Source: VFMC01 sp031404435
GTDB lineage: Bacteria > Actinomycetota > Acidimicrobiia > Acidimicrobiales > Ilumatobacteraceae
Direction of reading: 5' to 3'
Assembly: GCA_031404435.1 (NCBI GenBank)
Contig: JANNHO010000481.1
Location: forward strand, 1-10,134
Length of the DNA: 10,134 nucleotides
The notes under the pieces were generated by a model, which saw only the letters and a list, made by a program, of their open reading frames with translations, had not been told where the DNA came from and did no database searches. The translations under genes and the position numbers were made by a program. Positions 8,014 through 10,134 of the stretch are shown in pieces (position 1 is the first letter of the stretch; every line of letters starts with the position of its first letter).

Positions 8014-9370
8014 TCAGGGAGCGAGGCGGCGGCGGATCGCGTTGGCGTGGGCGGGGAAGCCCTCGTGGTCGGCAAGGGCGATGATCGACGGCGCCATCCG
8101 CCGTAACGCGACATCGTTGGCGGAGGCGATTGCGGTTCGTTTCAGGAACGCCTCGGCGGTGACACCGGACGACACCTGGGCGAACCCACTGGTCGGCAGC
8201 GCGGCGGGGCAGCCGATGACGAAGTTCGCCGCGCTGAACGGCGTGTGTTGACCGATCAGGATCTCGCCGGCGTCGGTGAGCAGATTGAGCATGGCTGGGC
8301 GCAGATCCTCGGCGACGACGAGTTGGAGATGCTCAGGTGCGTAGCGGTTGCTCACCTCGGCGGCCTCGTCGAGGCTCTCGACCAGTACGCACCCGCCGTT
8401 CACACCGAGCGACGCGCGAGCCGCATCTGCCCGGTGGGTAGGGAGATCAGCGATCTGCACCGCCAACTCGGCATCAACCGCGCGTGCCATCGCCGCCGAT
8501 GGTGTGATCAGTACCACGGCAGAATCGGCGCCGTGCTCGGCCTCGATCAGTAGATCGGCGGCGACGAGGGCAGGGTCGGCGCTGTCGTCGGCGATCACCA
8601 CGCTCTCGGTCGGGCCGAGCAGCATCATCGTGGCCACGCCATGGCGTTGCATCTCGACCTGGGCCAAGGTGACAGCGGGGGAACCGGGCCCGACGATCTT
8701 GCGGACCCGCGGGATGCTGGCCGTGCCGAAGCCGAGTGCGGCGATACCGGCCGGACCGTTGACGCGGAACACCTGACCGATCCCCAGCTTGCGGCACACC
8801 ACCAGTACCGCCGGGTCGACCGCACCGGTGCCGCCAGGCACGGGTGGAACGACGAGTGCGATGTTGGTCACGCCTGCCACCACAGCCGGCACACCGAGCT
8901 GGTACGCCACGCTCGGGTACGAGGCCTTGCCGCTCGGTACGAACAGCCCGGCCGAGGTGATCGGGGGTGATCTTCTCGCCGACGAACAGCCCCGGCTCGC
9001 TCTCGAAGCGCCAGTCGCAAGCCCGTTCCATCAGCCGCTCGTTGAATGCCCGCAGATGGGCGATAGCGTCGTCGATTGCCGCGTCGACATCGGTGCCCAC
9101 CTCTGCCGCTTCGATCTCCGCGGGGGTGACAGCAAGCTGCGACGGATCGAGATCGACCCCGTCGAAGTCACGCAGCGCCCGGCACACCGCCCGGTCCCCT
9201 TCGCGCTGAACGTCGTCGATGATCCGTCCAATCGACGTGCGCAGCGCGGGATCGAAGATGTCGTTCAATCCGCGCCGGAGCAACGCCGCCCGCTCGACGT
9301 CAGTCATCGACGGCCAATGAAGTTGACGCATCACCACGCTGGGCGCCGTGGCGGACGAACGCCGGCTCAT
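8014..9370 (-). pseudogene. Histidinol-dehydrogenase-family protein, split by a one-base frameshift
   Basis: Two minus-strand frames together give a full-length HisD-fold protein (about 450 residues; E. coli HisD 434). The upstream part, from ATG 9370 to GEKITP, and the downstream part, SAGLFVPSGKASYPS to IRRRLAP, join perfectly if one base is removed from the G run 8963-8967 (C run on the coding strand), restoring GEKITPITSAGLF. HisD oxidises histidinol to histidine with NAD and zinc. Here YAPEHL keeps the catalytic Glu-His pair, and a C-terminal His (PAHANAI) is kept. However, the zinc-ligand Gln of QAEH is Glu (EAEH, codon 8544-8542), the GDY Asp is Asn (codon 8226-8224), and the TNHVLPT motif reads CPAALPT. 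So this is more likely a paralogue than the histidine-pathway enzyme; no other his gene is nearby. The start is uncertain: 9370 overlaps the preceding stop (ATGA), with ATG 9331 and 9307 as alternatives. The lesion may be a sequencing error. Confidence 0.85.
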
Positions 9371-9828
9371 GCGGCTTCGGCTGCGACCCCGAGCCGCTGC
9401 AGCGTCGTGACCATCCCGGCGCGATTGTGCGTAGTCCGATCAGCGACGCCGCTGAACGGCTTGCCCAGCTTCTTGAGCAGCTTGCCGCGGCGATCGGTCC
9501 AGGTTTCGGTAACGGTGCAACCGGTCTCGGTCGGTGTGATCTCGAAGGCCCAGTGCGACACCTTGACCGGACCCACATCGACCGCAAACGCGAACCTCGA
9601 TCCGGGATCGGCGGCGGTCACGGTGCACACGGTCGACCACGTCTTCGATCCGTTTCGGTTGTTGCCGGAGAACTTTGCGCCGACCACCGGCGCGATGGCA
9701 CCGCCTTTCCACGTGCACGCAATGGTCTCGGGCGACCATTCACCCATGCGGGTCACGTCACTGATCATCGACCACACTTTGTCGGCCGGAGCATTGATCG
9801 ACTGCTGGACACGAACATCGTCACTCAT
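9367..9828 (-). CDS. SRPBCC-fold (polyketide cyclase/START-like) protein
   Basis: A 153-residue protein with the helix-grip SRPBCC pattern: a first strand VRVQQSINA, the classical APADKVWSMISDVTRMGEWSP (residues about 11-31), a loop with CTWKGG, GAKFSGNN, a central strand containing SKTWSTVCTV, and the C-terminal strand CTVTETW leading to a basic tail helix. Members bind hydrophobic ligands in a cavity; the ligand cannot be told. It has no signal peptide and is presumably cytosolic. ATG 9828 fits the family start; the open frame extends to 10029 but that part runs antisense to purA. Its TGA at 9369-9367 overlaps ATG 9370-9368 of the HisD-like gene, suggesting a two-gene operon with coupled translation. 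It is divergent from purA with an 88-bp spacer in which I see no clear -35/-10 pair. Confidence 0.8.
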   Translation of the reverse strand: MSDDVRVQQSINAPADKVWSMISDVTRMGEWSPETIACTWKGGAIAPVVGAKFSGNNRNGSKTWSTVCTVTAADPGSRFAFAVDVGPVKVSHWAFEITPTETGCTVTETWTDRRGKLLKKLGKPFSGVADRTTHNRAGMVTTLQRLGVAAEAA

Positions 9829-9904
9829 CTGGCCGACGCTACCCGCGACAGCCCGCACTACACTTCCGACACGTTCCGTGACGAAGTCCGGACATCTGTC
9901 GTAC

Positions 9905-9910
9905 GAGGAG
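9905..9910 (+). promoter_or_regulatory. Ribosome binding site of purA
   Basis: GAGGAG, with its last base 6 nt from ATG 9917, is a strong Shine-Dalgarno that fixes the purA start. Confidence 0.75.
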
Positions 9911-9916
9911 CGTGCC

Positions 9917-10134
<218 letters not shown>

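Noticed and set aside
8950..8980. Programmed ribosomal frameshift in the HisD-like gene
   Set aside because: The run is five C on the coding strand with no slippery heptamer and no obvious downstream structure, and HisD families are not known to use frameshifting. Sequencing error or mutation is simpler.

Overview
The window is about 10 kb of GC-rich, densely coding bacterial DNA. It most resembles a chromosomal segment of a high-GC actinobacterium, probably class Acidimicrobiia (Ilumatobacter-like). Pointers are an F420-type PPOX-fold enzyme close to mycobacterial Rv1155, GTG starts, a PurA P-loop reading GDEGKAK, and a repeated surface domain (DTR ... GYF) of a kind I associate with Acidimicrobiia. 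The lineage is an inference. No mobile element, tRNA, rRNA, CRISPR array or phage gene was seen.

Layout. Positions 1-174 (minus) hold the start of a probable secreted or membrane protein whose N-terminus contains a 15-bp minisatellite; it runs off the left edge. An AT-richer island (about 200-235) carries an extended -10 promoter for clpB (249-2732, plus), an intact disaggregase. After two hairpins, a short regulatory region with nested repeats leads into a two-gene plus-strand unit: a DUF1800 protein (2871-4172) and a Tat-exported DUF1501 protein (4209-6686). The DUF1501 protein ends in three tandem domains with an exact 124-residue period. This unit ends tail to tail, with an 11-bp overlap, against a minus-strand ThuA-like gene (6676-7482). 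That gene is divergent from a PPOX/F420 enzyme gene (7558-7980), and the 75-bp divergent spacer has three copies of an 8-bp box.

The right part holds a minus-strand pair: an SRPBCC-fold protein (9367-9828) overlapping by ATGA a histidinol-dehydrogenase-family gene (8014-9370). The latter is split by one extra base in a run of five G (8963-8967). Apart from the frameshift it lacks several metal and substrate residues of true HisD, so it is probably a paralogue with another role. Divergent from this pair, purA (9917 to the edge) begins with a good ribosome binding site, but its last 35 or so visible codons deviate at several near-invariant positions, suggesting poor sequence or decay.

How the genes fit together. 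Only DUF1800/DUF1501 (conserved partners of unknown biochemistry) and SRPBCC/HisD-like look like functional pairs. The rest are single housekeeping or accessory genes (protein quality control, purine synthesis, F420 redox). The parts least explained by known biology are the DUF1501 fusion architecture and the HisD-like protein with altered active-site residues.
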